From NCBI GenBank assembly GCA_023525715.1, contig JAKNSD010000063.1, positions 62,001 through 126,000 on the forward strand: a stretch of 64,000 nt of DNA, written 5' to 3'. Of the stretch, positions 1 through 11,171 are shown one piece after another (positions within the stretch are counted from its first letter, which is position 1; each line of letters starts with the position of its first letter). A model generated the notes under the pieces. That model did no database searches and was not told where the DNA came from. It worked only from the letters and a program-made list of their open reading frames with translations. This DNA comes from Cichorium intybus. Taxonomy: Eukaryota; Streptophyta; Magnoliopsida; Asterales; Asteraceae. The position numbers and the translations under genes were made by a program.

Positions 1-224
1 CATTTCCATTCAGGTATCTCCAACGGTTGCAATTTACCATGTGGTCTTTGATGCTCCGCCTTCACCTTCCTAGATATTAACACTTCTCCACATGCCACAC
101 TATGTCGCGCTTCATCTCCGCCCACCAATAATCTTATGAAGATATCGATACATTTTCGTAGCACCCAGATGAATGGAGAACTTCGACTTATGTGCTTCAT
201 CCAACAAAACTTGGCGTGCATCGC
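1..224 (-). pseudogene. Integrase N-terminal (HHCC) fragment of element A
   Basis: The minus-strand translation gives the start of a gypsy integrase: a DEAHKSKFSIH stretch followed by a TKMYRYL segment, typical of the H2C2 zinc-binding region. A frameshift follows, and then the conserved KAEHQRPHGKLQPLEIPEW spacer leading toward the catalytic core. The core itself lies outside the window. The fragment ends at position 224, where element B inserted, and its upstream half resumes at 18729. It is non-functional because of the shift and the insertion. Confidence 0.8.
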
Positions 225-1185
225 TGATGAAACCTAGTAATATCAAGTATTTTAGTCGTCGTTGAGCCCTATGTTGAGTAAAATATATCTCATAAACTGT
301 TATATACTCATGTTTTTGTGTCGAGTGCTTGTGTGCGAAATATATACAATACAGGGGTTAAAACCGTTCAAAATTGTCAAGTTTGGGAATGAAGTCCACT
401 TTCAGGAGAAAGCACACGGACGCCGCGTTTCAAAAGACACGCGCGCCGCGAATAGTCAAAGTATCGGATTAGAGTTTCAAATTCAAAAAGAGAACATCGG
501 GGTTACAAATAAGGATGCGCCACATATTTCACTCTTGCGCACCGCGTCCACGCAATTTTTGCAACTATAAATAGAGGCTTCCTGTTCGTGTTTCGAGAGC
601 GAAGACTCGACCTTTGAGTGGAATTTAGGCCTCTTCGACTCGTATTTTCGTATTTCAGTGATTGATAGTTGGTAGTTGCGTAGTTTTAGTTATTTTCTTG
701 TTTTTTTGGTTTTGTTTATCGCGCGTATTCAACTGTTCTGACTTGTAGAACTCGCTGGACCGCGTAGATCTAGATTATTTTCCGAAGTCAGAAACATTCG
801 ACTTATGGTTTGGTTTAGTTTTCGGTTTCAGTTTACGCTTACAATTACTATTCGTTTGATCTATTGTTTGGTGTTTTGCGATTCTGATTTTCTAAGTATA
901 CCTCAGGATCAGAACGTTTGGTTGGTTTGGATCGAGATTTGGATTTGGATTTGGATTTGAATAGTTTAATAATCGCAAGTTTATGTTTTCGATATTTTCG
1001 TATTGTTTGGATTTTGTGAAGTGTATGGGATGACACCTTCTATAGAGTGACACTATAGATAGGTTATTTCTGACACATATTCAACCATTGACTCCTTGGT
1101 TCGACCCTTACTTCCACTTAGCTAGGGTTCTTGTAAGGTATTAAATCTAGTATTTTTGACCGCATCGACGACTGCGATGATGTCA
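225..1185 (+). repeat. 5' LTR of element B
   Basis: This matches 17748-18728 along nearly its whole length and ends with the same GATGTCA. The first bases differ. The 3' LTR starts TGTTTAACGACGCCTAG, whereas this copy reads TGATGAAACCTAG, so several terminal bases are lost or altered. It contains a TATAAATA box and GC-rich palindromes of the GCGCCGCG type in otherwise AT-rich sequence. Confidence 0.88.
566..573 (+). promoter_or_regulatory. Probable TATA box of the element B 5' LTR
   Basis: TATAAATA is followed by AGAGGCTTCC and is present at the matching place in all four LTR copies of this family (566, 18093, and inverted at 10816 and 16023). It is a plausible core promoter for the genomic RNA. 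The transcription start is not determined. Confidence 0.65.
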
Positions 1186-1190
1186 AATTT

Positions 1191-1208
1191 TGGCGCCATT
1201 GTCGGGGA
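1191..1208 (+). other. Primer-binding site, tRNA-Asp type
   Basis: TGGCGCCATTGTCGGGGA lies five bases after the LTR end. It differs at two positions from the TGGCGCCGTTGCCGGGGA site that Athila-type elements use to prime minus-strand synthesis from tRNA-Asp. Confidence 0.85.
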
Positions 1209-1410
1209 GTTGTGTGCTTGAAGTACTGTGTCAGTGGTATTTTTGTTTTAGTTTTGGTATTTGATTTGATTTGATTTAGTTTTGTTTTTGGCGGTCGTTT
1301 GCACCTCGTGCATGCATACACGTCGAGGTGAACAATCGTCACCTCTTCTTTTCGATTCTGAGATTGAACGGACCGCTTGCAGAAATTGTGTGCATAGGCG
1401 GTTAGTCAAC

Positions 1411-3380
1411 ATGAGTTTAAATGATGTAGTAGTCGAAGATATTACCAATGAGCCGACAGGAGAGGTAATGGGGGGCCCGTCGTTTGTGTCCCCGGTTCCA
1501 ACAAATCTTAATGGAGCCTCTACTAGTAGTGGTGGTGTAGTTTCAGCCTTTACACCTATTCCATCATGTACTCAGTCTGCAGTTCCACCCATTAGTCAAC
1601 CAATCCCAAACCCTAGTGGGAATCCTGCATCTGCTATATTAACAAGGGGAATGCCGACCCGTGATAGTACCCCGTGTCCACGTCAGCCAGTGCAAGTCCC
1701 GCAACAACAACAACAACCACCACCTGTTCATAAACCTCAACCACCTATTTTACAATTACAACCACAACCACAAATGCAGCCGCAACTACAACCGCAACCA
1801 CCACAACGGTACCGAATGCAAGCTGGAGATCAAGGATACAATGATGAGGACGAGGGTTGGATGCCAAACAACCCTGTCAACCAGAACCAGCAGTGGAATC
1901 GAGGTCAGGGACCTCCGCATCACAACAGCAACAGCAACAGCAACACCAACACCAGAACCAATGGCAAGGGCAACAATATTACAATAATGAATTGCATAAT
2001 AACGGTAACTTCGTTCCCCTTTTGTATTTTGCTCAACCGATCGGGCAATCGGTTGCGTCGCACTTCCAACTGCGGAAGTACGACGATACATCGCCAATCT
2101 ATTTTCCTGATAATGTTGAAAGTGAAATTGAGATTAGACCTCAGTTGCTAGGCGTGTTACCAGAATTTAGGGGATATAGATAGGACGATCCATACAACCA
2201 TTTGTACGAATTTTTAGCGATAGCAAATGCCAACATCCCTAGAAACGCAAACAGGAATTTCTTTAGATTAATGTTGTTCTCATTTACTCTTAAGGATAAC
2301 GCCAAATACTGGTTTACATCTCTGCAACCGAATAGCATCATGACATGGGAGCAGCTCAAGACGAAGTTTCTATAGGAATTCTATCTCGTGAGTAAGACAT
2401 CGGAGATCAGGAGGGCAATCCAAGACTTCCAACAAAAACCAGGGGAGGCATTCCATGATGCGTTTGAAAGACTTAAGGAATTAATGAGATTATGCCCACA
2501 TCACGAGTTTCCAAAGTGGCAGCTAGTGAAGTTCTTCTTCGACGGAGTAGTCACTACTAATCAGGCTATGATAAACGTATCGCCGAGTGGAACCATTATG
2601 TTAGAAGACCCTGAAGATGCATGAAAGTTTTTGGAACAGTTGAGTCATGGCTCAAAGGTAAGCGACCTACAAAGGATAGGACGTCGTTTGTAGCAAACAT
2701 AGAGGCACAAAATAAGTGGAAGAAAGAGATCCAGAACAAGTTGAATACTATTACGAGAATGTTTAATCAGTTGCTTACAACACTTCAAAGAGAAAAATGA
2801 GCTTATGTGTTACATGGCCAGACTATCTGTAACAATTGTGGCGAAGTAGGTCATAATTGCAATGATTGTACAATGACACACGAAGAAGTAAGCCAAGTAC
2901 ACATGTATGGGCAGTTCCGAAACACACCACGCCCAATCAAGGGGAATCATCAAGGAAACCAGTAACTGCAGTGAGGATAGCAACAAGAAAATGCAGTACC
3001 AAGAGAAGGAAGTGCGGAGTACAATGCCGAAATAAGTGAATTTTACAAATTTATGGTTAAAGTTAAGGAAGCTGAAGATGCGAACACCCAGGCATTGCTA
3101 CGATTAGGAGCTCAGCTGTTAAAGATCTGAGAGAACAATAAACCTGAAGAAAAGAAAAAAGTTCAAGAGAGACAAGTGAATGAAGTTATAACATTCATGA
3201 GTGGCAAGAAGGTGGACAATAAGGTTGTTGCTCCACCACCTGAGGACGACAGCGATGTGGAAGTTGTCTTTGACAAAAAAGAAGAGTTGAAAAAGAAAGA
3301 AAAGGAGGTACAAGAATAAACAAAGAAATCCGAGAGTAAGTGGGAAAAGGGAGAAACCAGTGGCACTGCCCCTTTCCCCG
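1411..3380 (+). pseudogene. gag region of element B
   Basis: The likely start is the ATG at 1411 (MSLNDVV). A proline/glutamine-rich linker at about 1680-1830 precedes the capsid-like retrotransposon gag domain, which changes frame near 1950 and meets stop codons near 2181 and 2372. The next open stretch, 2388-2624, continues the gag domain (QDFQQKPGEAFHDAFERLKELMR). A CCHC zinc knuckle, CNNCGEVGHNCNDC, is encoded near 2826-2868. After it comes a charged, lysine-rich segment up to the protease region. The product would form the virus-like particle of the retrotransposon. At least three stops and one frameshift make this copy inactive. Confidence 0.8.
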
Positions 3381-3385
3381 CAGCC

Positions 3386-4109
3386 TTGGAAAAGCCGGTA
3401 GATAGGCGGTATGGTAAACGAGGACCACAGGCTGAGGATATGTGGGAGTTGTTTAGTCAAATTAAGGTCAACATTCCATTAGTTAAGTTGATTAAAGAAG
3501 TTCCCGCTTATGCTAAATTCCTTAAGGACAAGTGCATCCATAAAAAGCAAGTTCTTTCCCATCTTCCGAAAAAGATTGAGTTGACTGAATATGTTAGCTC
3601 AATAATTCTGGATAGCTTGCCACCAAAAATGAAGGACCGATGAGCACCTCTTATATCCGTTGATTTAGGATATGTTCACATCAAAAAGGCTTTGCTAGAT
3701 TTAAGCGCAAGTGTGAATATCCTTCCGAGACAACTCTTTGACAAGTATGAATTTGGCACTCTAAGACCCACGAACATCATTCTGCAGCTCGCCGACAAGT
3801 CTACTAAAGTTCCACGAGGGATGCTGTCGGTTGTTATAATCAAGGTTGGGGACTTCTACTACCTATCAGATTTCCTGGTGTTCGACACTCACCAAGTGGT
3901 CAAATAAGAACAACCAACGATCATTCTTGGGCGACCATTTGTCGTAACAGTGAACGCTCATATTGACTACCGCACTGGAGAGATGGGGATATCCTTTGGG
4001 CACCAACAATCAAAGATCAACATATTCAACGCCAATGAAAGCACGATGGAAGAACAAAAATATTACCAAATCGACGTTTTAGATGAGTTGCTCCAACAAT
4101 ATATGCCTA
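3386..4109 (+). pseudogene. Aspartic protease region of element B
   Basis: Two open stretches (3386-3643 and 3692-3907) with a stop between them encode the conserved Athila segment ahead of the protease (VNIPLVKLIKEVPAYAKFLKD). Then comes the catalytic region ALLDLSASVNILP, where plant Athila elements usually have DLGASVN. The usual glycine after Asp-Leu is Ser here. An ILGRPF motif at about 3927-3945 marks the end of the protease fold. The protease would cleave the gag-pol polyprotein. A further stop at 3907 separates it from the reverse transcriptase. Confidence 0.75.
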
Positions 4110-5630
4110 AAATGTTGCAACAGGAAGTGGAAGAGTTCTCTGAGGAAGAAGATGCAGGACAGAAAGACATGAGGAATTCTCGCAGGTGGATAAGTTGCCA
4201 ACAGAAATTACCAAGTTGCTTAAGCCTTCACTCCAAAAGCCACCGAAATTAGAATTGAAAGCATTTCCAGCTCACCTCAAGTATGCATTTTTGGGGGAAA
4301 AGGAAAGTTTGTCGGTGATCCTATCAGTCGATTTAACTATAGAACAAGAGAAGTCCCTATTGGAAGTCTTATCTAAATACAAGGAAGCCATTGGATGGAC
4401 TATTGTGGATCTGAAGGGAATTAGTCCCACAACATGCATGCATCGTATTATCAATGAAGAAGGAACTAAACCCGCCAAAGATACGCAACACAGGCTGAAT
4501 CCCAATTTGCGTGAAGTTGTGAAGAAAGAAGTTTTAAAGTGGTTAGATGCAGGAATCATCTACCCGATCTCAGATAGTGAATGGGTTAGCATGAAATGTT
4601 GCAACAGGAAGTGGAAGAGTTGTCTGAAGAAGAAGATGCAGGACAGAAAGACCCTCAGGAAGAGGAGAAGGAAGAAGGACTAAGACATGAGGAATGCTCG
4701 TAGGTGGATAAGTTGCCAACAGAAATTACCAAGTCGCTTAAGCCTTCACTCCAAGAGCCACCGACATTAGAATTGAAAGCATTGCCAGCTCACCTCAAGT
4801 ATGCATTTTTGGGGGAAAAGGAAAGTTTTCTGGTGATCCTGTCAGTCGATTTAACTGCAGAACAAGAGAAGTCCCTATTGGAAGTCTTATCTAAATAAAA
4901 GGAAGCCATTGGATGGATTATTGTAGATCTGAAGGGAATTAGTCCCACAACATGCATGCATCGTATTATCACTGAAGAAGGAACTAAACCCGCCAGAGAT
5001 ACGCAATGCAGGCTGAATCCCAATTTGCATGAAGTTGTGAAGAAAGAAGTTTTAAAGTGGTTAGATGCAGGAATCATCTACCCGATCTCAGATAGTGAAT
5101 GGGTTAGCCTGAAATGTTACAACAGGAAGTGGAAGAGTTCTCTGAAGAAGAAGAAGAGGCAAGACAGAAAGACCCTCAGGAAGAGGAGAAGGAGGAAGGA
5201 CTAAGACATGAGGAATGCTCGCAGGTGGATAAATTGCCAACGGAAATTACCAAGTCGCTTAAGCCTTCACTCCAAGAGCCACCGACATTAGAATTGAAAG
5301 CATTGCCAGCTCACCTCAAGTATGTATTTTTGGGGGAAAAGGAATGTTTTCCGGTGATCCTGTCAGTCGATTTAACTGCAAAACAAGAGAAGTCCCTATT
5401 GGAAGTCTTATCTAAATACAAGGAAGCCATTGGATGGACTATTGCGGATCTGAAGGGAATTAGTCCCACAACATGCATGCATCGTATTATCACTGAAGAA
5501 GGAACTAAACCCGCCAGAGATACACAACGCAGGCTGAATCCCAATTTGCGTGAAGTTGTGAAGAAAGAAGTTTTAAAGTGGTTAGATGCAGGAATCATCT
5601 ACCCGATCTTAGATAGTGAATGGGTTAGCC
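4110..5630 (+). repeat. Three tandem copies of the protease-RT junction of element B
   Basis: The same coding block occurs three times head to tail: about 4110-4593, 4594-5111 and 5112-5630. Each copy starts with an AAATGTTGCAACAGGAAGTG-like sequence, encodes an acidic spacer and then DKLPTEITK...LKPSLQ...HLKYAFLGE...KEAIGWT...RLNPNLREVVKKEVLKW...DSEWVS, which is the N-terminal part of the reverse transcriptase. Copy 1 is about 34 bases shorter in the acidic spacer. Copy 2 has an in-frame stop (TAA for the usual TAC) after LLEVLSK. Only copy 3 leads on into the RT palm domain. This is an internal duplication, not separate elements, because no LTR lies between copies. Confidence 0.9.
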
Positions 5631-5635
5631 CTATG

Positions 5636-6800
5636 CAGACGATGCTTAAAAAGTCAGGAATTACAGTGGTAGAAACTAAGGACGGTGACCAAGTGTTGAC
5701 AAGGCCGGTGACAGTATGGAGAGTATGCATTGATTACAGAAAACTCAATGCCGCGACGTCAAAAGATCATTTTCCACTCCCATTTATCGATCAAATCGTG
5801 GAAAAACTGGCAGGGCAAAAGTATTACTGTTTCTTGGACGAATACTCAGGGTATAATCAGATTGCAATCCATCTAGAAGACCAAGCAAAAAAAACATTCA
5901 CTTGCCCCTATGGCACTTTCGCATTTAGAAGGATGTCGTTTGGTCTCTGCAATGCGCCCGCTATGTTCAACGATGCATGATTGGGGACGCATTGGAAATT
6001 TTCATGGACGACTTCTCGATTTTGAGATCATCCTTTGAGACGTGCTTAAGTCAGTTAGAGAAAGTTCTGGCAAGATGTGTGGAGTCTAATCTAGTTTTGA
6101 GCTGGGAGAAAAGCCATTTCATGGTTAGGGAAGGAATTGTTTTAGGACACGTTGTTTCTGAACGAGGATTTGAGGTCGACAGAGCCATGGTTAAGGTGAT
6201 TTCCACCTTACCTCCTCCCACTTCAGAAAGAGGAGTTCGATCTTTCCTAGGACATGCTGGGTTTTACTGAAGGTTCATCAAGGACTTCAACACCATTTCC
6301 AAACCATTTTGTGGTCTTTTGTTGAAAGATGCACCATTTGTATTCGATGAAGAATGTATTAAAGTATTTAATATTTTGAAGGACAAGCTGGTTGAAGCAC
6401 CCATTTTAAAACCACCCGACTGGACCAAGCCATTCGAGATTATGTGCGATGCGAGTGACTATGCTGTGGGAGCAGTATTTGGTCAACAGATAGACAAGAA
6501 ACCTGTGGTCATTTGCTATGCAAGTAAGACTCTTTCGCAAGCTCAATTAAATTATACAACAATATAGAAGGAATTACTGACCGTAGTCTTTGCATTAGAA
6601 AAATTCAGGTCATACATTTGGGGATCAAAAGTTTTAGTCTACACCGATCACAGTGTAGTCCGACATCTGTTGGCGAAAAAGGAGTCGAAACCGAGACTGA
6701 TCCGATGGATTCTTCTGCTTCAAGAGTTTGACGTAGAAATCAAAGACAAGAAGGGGACGGAAAATGTTGTAACTGACCATCTGTCAAGATTACCAACGCA
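5636..6800 (+). pseudogene. Reverse transcriptase and RNase H of element B
   Basis: Continuing from copy 3 of the tandem block, the frame encodes WRVCIDYRKLNAATSKDHFPLPFIDQ, YCFLDEYSGYNQI and FGLCNAPAMF, all RT palm motifs. The frame breaks at about 5977, where several residues between NAPA and the next motif are missing. It resumes with the catalytic FMDDF at about 6003. After a stop at 6268-6270 the connection and RNase H domains follow (CDASDYAVGAVFGQ, then YTDHSVVRHLL and DHLSRL), with another stop near 6567. The order and the FMDDF motif are characteristic of Athila/Tat-group elements. The copy could not make active enzyme. Confidence 0.85.
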
Positions 6801-8074
6801 AGGATTGGAAACAGGGATACCGGATGCATGCCCTGACGAGCAGCTACTGGCCACTGGAGCGATGCCTATACATTGGTCGAGGCAACGACAAAAGCAGTTT
6901 CGCACTTATGCCAAACGATTTATTTGGGACGACCCTGATCTTTTCAAGGTTAGGGAGGACCAAATAATTCGAAGGTGTGTGCCCAATAACGAAATTCCTG
7001 AGGTATTGACCCATTGTCATGCGTCTATATGTGGAGGACACTTTAGTACGAAAAAGACAGGATACAAGGTTTTAGAGGCTGGCTTGTATTGGCCTACAAT
7101 TTTTAAGGATGCATGCAAGATAGCAAAGGAATGTCTTAACTGTCAACAACTGGGAAACATTTCGAAGAGAGATCAGATGCCAATGAACCCTATTCTGGTC
7201 GTGGACATTTTTGATGTGTGGGGAATTGACTTTATGTTACCATTTCCCACATCGCAAGGGGTATGTCTACATCTTAGTTGCAGTGGACTATGTCTCTAAA
7301 TGGATTGAGGCAGAGGCAACGCGTACTAATGATCACCATGTGGTATGTAAGTTTGTTAAGAAAAACATATTCACTCGACATGGTGTACCCAGGGTAATAA
7401 TTAGTGATGAGGGGTCGCATTTTAAGAATTTCAAATTTAGGCGACTTCTGAGGCATTCTGGGGTTAACCATCGGATTTCTACTCCTTATCACCCATAGAC
7501 AAGTGGTCAGGTTGAGGTTTCAAATCGACAAATCAAAGAGATCCTTCAGAAGACAATGAAAATGGATAGGAAAGACTGGTCACAATGGTTGGACGATGCG
7601 CTTTGGGCATATAGGACGGCATACAAGACACCGATCGGGACAACACCTTATCGGCAGGTTTATGGAAAAGGATGTCATTTGCCCATCAAATTAGCCAACC
7701 GAGGCTTATTGGCCACTAAACAAATGAACCTCAACTATGATGCAGCAGGGAAAGAGCGAAAACTACAGCTGTCCGAGCTGGAAGAATTGCGTGATGAGGC
7801 ATATGAGAACGCGGCTACATACAAATCAAAACTAAAAAGATATCACGACGCAAGGCTTAAGCTGAAGACATTCACAATAGGAAAAAAGGTGTGGCTATAT
7901 AATTCGACGTTGAAAATGTTTCCAGGAAAGTTACGAAGTAAGTGGAATGGGCCATACGAGGTGTTCAGTGTCACGGAGTACGGTGCTGTGGAAATCCAGG
8001 ATTTCAAGGGTGGACCACCATTCAAGATAAATGGACATAGGTTAAAACCCTATGTCGAATCAGGTACGTTCTAG
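6801..8074 (+). pseudogene. Integrase of element B
   Basis: The H2C2 zinc-binding segment (HCHASICGGHFSTKKTGYKVL...CLNCQQLG) lies at about 7010-7150. The DD35E core follows: the first Asp is in VWGIDFM (about 7215), the second in VIISDEGSHFKNF (about 7400), and the Glu is in TSGQVEVSNRQIKEIL (about 7515). A frameshift near 7260 and a TAG at 7496-7498 interrupt the core. The C-terminal part, 7556-8074, is open and carries the KVWLYNSTLKMFPGKLRSKWNGPY segment typical of Athila integrases. The counterpart in element C at 14542-15900 contains about 14 residues near the beginning that are missing here. Confidence 0.85.
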
Positions 8075-8857
8075 AAGTTAGAGGTCGAAACAGTTGAATT
8101 TGTGTCCGACAAACTAGAGTATCAGCAGTAAACAAGTAACTGCACATCTGGTTGAAGACGTTAAACTTAGCGCTTGTCGGGAGGCAACCCGATATTTTTG
8201 TAAAATTATGTATTTTTAATTTTTAGGATTTTTGTAAAATAATTACGGTAAGAAAAAAATAAGTGTGGGGTTAATTCGGATTACTAAAAAGGCGCGACGC
8301 GGGACCTTCAAATCCGCATCGCGGAAGAATTTGGTTCGCCATATCAGAATAAGTCTTAAATGACACTCGCGTCGCAGATGTTACATGCCGCGCCGCGGGT
8401 TTATCTGAATTCGAATTTCAAGATAATCACAACGAGAGTCCTTTTCCAAATCCAAATCCTCCTAACTATTATAAAAATTTAATCGCATAATCAGCCGATT
8501 CTTTACCGTAATTTGACTCATTAAATTATTGTTCGCAATTTCAGCAACCCTTTAGTCTACAAATCAAGTAAGTTCTTCAATTCTCCTCCTTTTTAGTGTT
8601 CTTGAACTTCCTAATAAGTTCCTGCTAAGTATCTCGAATTAATGCTTTTGGACTGTAATGTATTCTCCTAAGTGATCAATAATGTCGTTTGCAACAAAAC
8701 CCAATTAATATTATTGTTGATTTAGGCTTATAGAGTGTTAATTTGTTGATTTCGTTCTGAGTTTCATACGCCGCGCGACGCGGGTATTGATATCCCGCGC
8801 CGCGGGTGACGCTAATCAGAACTGATTTCGAATTTTTACTGGTCTTTTGTAGGAACC
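8075..8857 (+). other. Untranslated spacer between pol and envelope-like ORF of element B
   Basis: There is no ORF here. The stretch is AT-rich but carries pairs of GC-rich palindromic words (for example CGCGACGCGGG near 8290, CCGCGCCGCGGG near 8388, and a pair at 8770-8808). The same architecture is seen upstream of the envelope-like ORF in element C. In the Athila group, this is where a spliced leader for the envelope-like message would be expected. No splice site can be assigned from the sequence alone. Confidence 0.55.
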
Positions 8858-10053
8858 ATGTCTTCCCAATACAGCTCAACCAATATCGAATGGCTTGCTG
8901 AGCCTGTTTATACCACTAGTGCCATCCGTCGTCGCTTCCGTGAACGAATGGCAATTTTCTCGAAAAAGCGACTCCTTCCCGCTCAAACAGTGGATTGGGA
9001 ACTAACCCGAGAATCGGGTATTTTGGAAGTGCTGGACCCGTGGATGACCCAGCAAGGTATTGAAGATAACCAGCCTACGTTTCTTTGCCAGGCATTTAGT
9101 GAGGTGTTCTGTATGGACGAAGTGGTATACCGCGACCCTTTCTTGGAGTTTCTCGCTTCGTTTGAGCTGGATCGGGCGCCATTGAGCCTGATCGACACGG
9201 ATGTCATCACATTCCGTTTGGGGAAAATGCCTCGGTTTTGCAGCATTATTGACTTTGGCGTCTGGCTTGGACTGTATCTGAGGATGAGGTTGACGGGGAC
9301 GGCTTTGCATCTTTCGTGGGTTCAGCTGCTCCAGTTCCCAGCTCATCTTTGTCTTATTCTCGATTATGGAGGTCGATTTGTTCGACCCGCTATAGCCCGA
9401 ACACAATCTCGGTGGGCCACATGCATTTGCCTTCGCACCGGATGCTCCACAAGCTGATCACCACCATGTTTCAGCCCCGGGCCTACACTGACCGAGTTCG
9501 ATATCATGACCTTTATGTCATGTGGGCCATGCTATCGAAACTGGAAACCTGCAATGTACCGTTGATGATCGCCGAGTACTTCCAGCGGGTAGTTGACGCA
9601 CCACAGGAAATCGCAGCGATAGGTGGCGGGCACTTTGTCACCCACATGGCACGCTCTTACGGACTACTCTCGGGGTACGAGATGCGCCGGCTGTTAGTCT
9701 ACCACCAGTCACTTTCAATCCATCGACCACAACCTCGAGGGAGGTCATATACATCGATCATGGGAACGTTTCGGTTTCTAGTTTCCCCGTTCCGGTCTTT
9801 CGAAACTAGCCGCCGAACCTAACGGAACAGAAGAAAAAACAGTATCGCATCTCTAAGGGCATTCCGACACGCACCAATCCCATAGAGACTGATCTGCGAT
9901 ATTTAGCAAACGAGATGAGGTCAATCAGAAGACTCTTCGAGGAGCAGCGGAGAGAGTACTGAGGGTTGTCGGCCGAGGTGCAGACCACGATCCGCAACAC
10001 AACAAATATTCAGACTCAATTGTTGTGGGTAGCGGACTGTACTCGGAAATATT
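8858..10053 (+). pseudogene. Envelope-position ORF (Athila ORF-1 type), 5' part, element B
   Basis: Translation starts at ATG 8858 (MSSQYSSTNIEW). The protein resembles the family annotated as Arabidopsis retrotransposon ORF-1 (ATHILA), with conserved HMHLPSHRMLHKLITTMF, a VMWAMLSKLE segment and IGGGHFVTHMARSYGLLSGYE. The same motifs occur in element C at 12642-13595, so this is a real family protein and not a chance ORF. Frameshifts lie at about 9310-9450 and about 9690, and a stop lies at about 9960. The ORF is then cut at 10053 by element C and continues at 16366. Its function is unknown. No convincing signal peptide or membrane segment is visible, so 'envelope' describes position only. 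Confidence 0.75.
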
Positions 10054-11157
10054 GACACGCCTAGGTCGCCGTGCGGTCAAAAATAAAGAGAAACCTAACA
10101 CACACTAGCACATTGGTAGTCAGGGTCGATCCGCAGGAGCTTCGTGGTTAGACCAGATGACAGATCACCAACTAGCAGTGTCACGCTACAGTCGGAGGAC
10201 TTACAATTTCTAAGTACCCAAAGCAATGGTCAAACAAACCCAAGTCAAGCAAAGCTAGACTCAACTTAAACAAACCTAGTTACTTTCTGAAATCAGAAGT
10301 GCATCTCTGAATCAGAAGCAAACTAAGGCATCCAAAACATCCAAACCAAACAAGGCATAAACTAACCAATAACTAAGGTTTTGACTGAACAGTTACTAGT
10401 TAAATTCAAAGCCTAAAACTAACCTAGTTGGCTACTGAAATCAGCAAAGGAAAGCAGTTCCAAACAAGGTCACAATACATCCAAACACAATTCAAACAAT
10501 CAAAAACCAAAACAATCATAAAAACACCGAAAAACCAATATTGCTTATAACCAAATGCTTCTCATTAGTCAAACTCAATTCCAAACATCCAAACAGTAAC
10601 CAAATGTTGCTAAAACAGAAACTAAAGCTCAATATCAGTGGGTGTCACTCCCAAAGACACTAGCTAATGCTTACTACTATCTAACTAATTGAAAATAAAA
10701 TCCAAAACATAAAAATACCAATTGAGAAGTTGCTGGAACGAAATCTTAGAGTCAAAGAGCTTCAAGGTCGATTTTACACCCGGTCTTTGCTAGGGTTTTC
10801 GACTGGAAATGCCTCTATTTATAGTTGCAATTTTCCCGCAGCCACGCCGCGCAAATGAAGAATCCGCGTCGCGCGTACTAATCTTTTCCCGTTTCTTCGG
10901 CATTTGAATGTGTTACACCGCCTTAAGCCCGCGTCGCGTATTTAAGAAACCCGCGGCGTGCGTACATATTTCCTTGATTTTTCATTCTTTTCCAAACTTC
11001 TTCCTTTTGCACGCTTTTAGTCCCTGTTTTCATTCTTTTCTTCCAAACAAGTCGTGGCACGAAAAGTGAGAATACCAAGATATATCTGATATAATTTCAT
11101 CAAGAGCAGGGCTCAACAACGCCTAAAATACTTGATATCACTAGGCGTTGTCAAACA
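10054..11157 (-). repeat. 3' LTR of element C
   Basis: On the minus strand it begins TGTTTGACAACGCCTAG at 11157 and ends TGTCA at 10054. These are the same termini as the 3' LTR of element B, but the middle section is diverged. The inverted TATA box TATTTATA lies at 10816-10823. Direct comparison with 15904-16360 shows high identity. Confidence 0.88.
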
Positions 11158-11171
11158 CCCCACACTTGTGC
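11158..11171 (-). other. Polypurine tract of element C
   Basis: On the minus strand GGCACAAGTGTGGGG lies immediately before the LTR start TGTTTG. This is the expected primer site for plus-strand synthesis. The same sequence precedes the 3' LTR of element B. Confidence 0.7.

Noticed and set aside
1282..2151. A 289-codon plus-strand ORF as a separate gene
   Set aside because: It overlaps the gag start of element B and its C-terminal third is a frame-shifted read of gag. The proline/glutamine-rich part belongs to gag.
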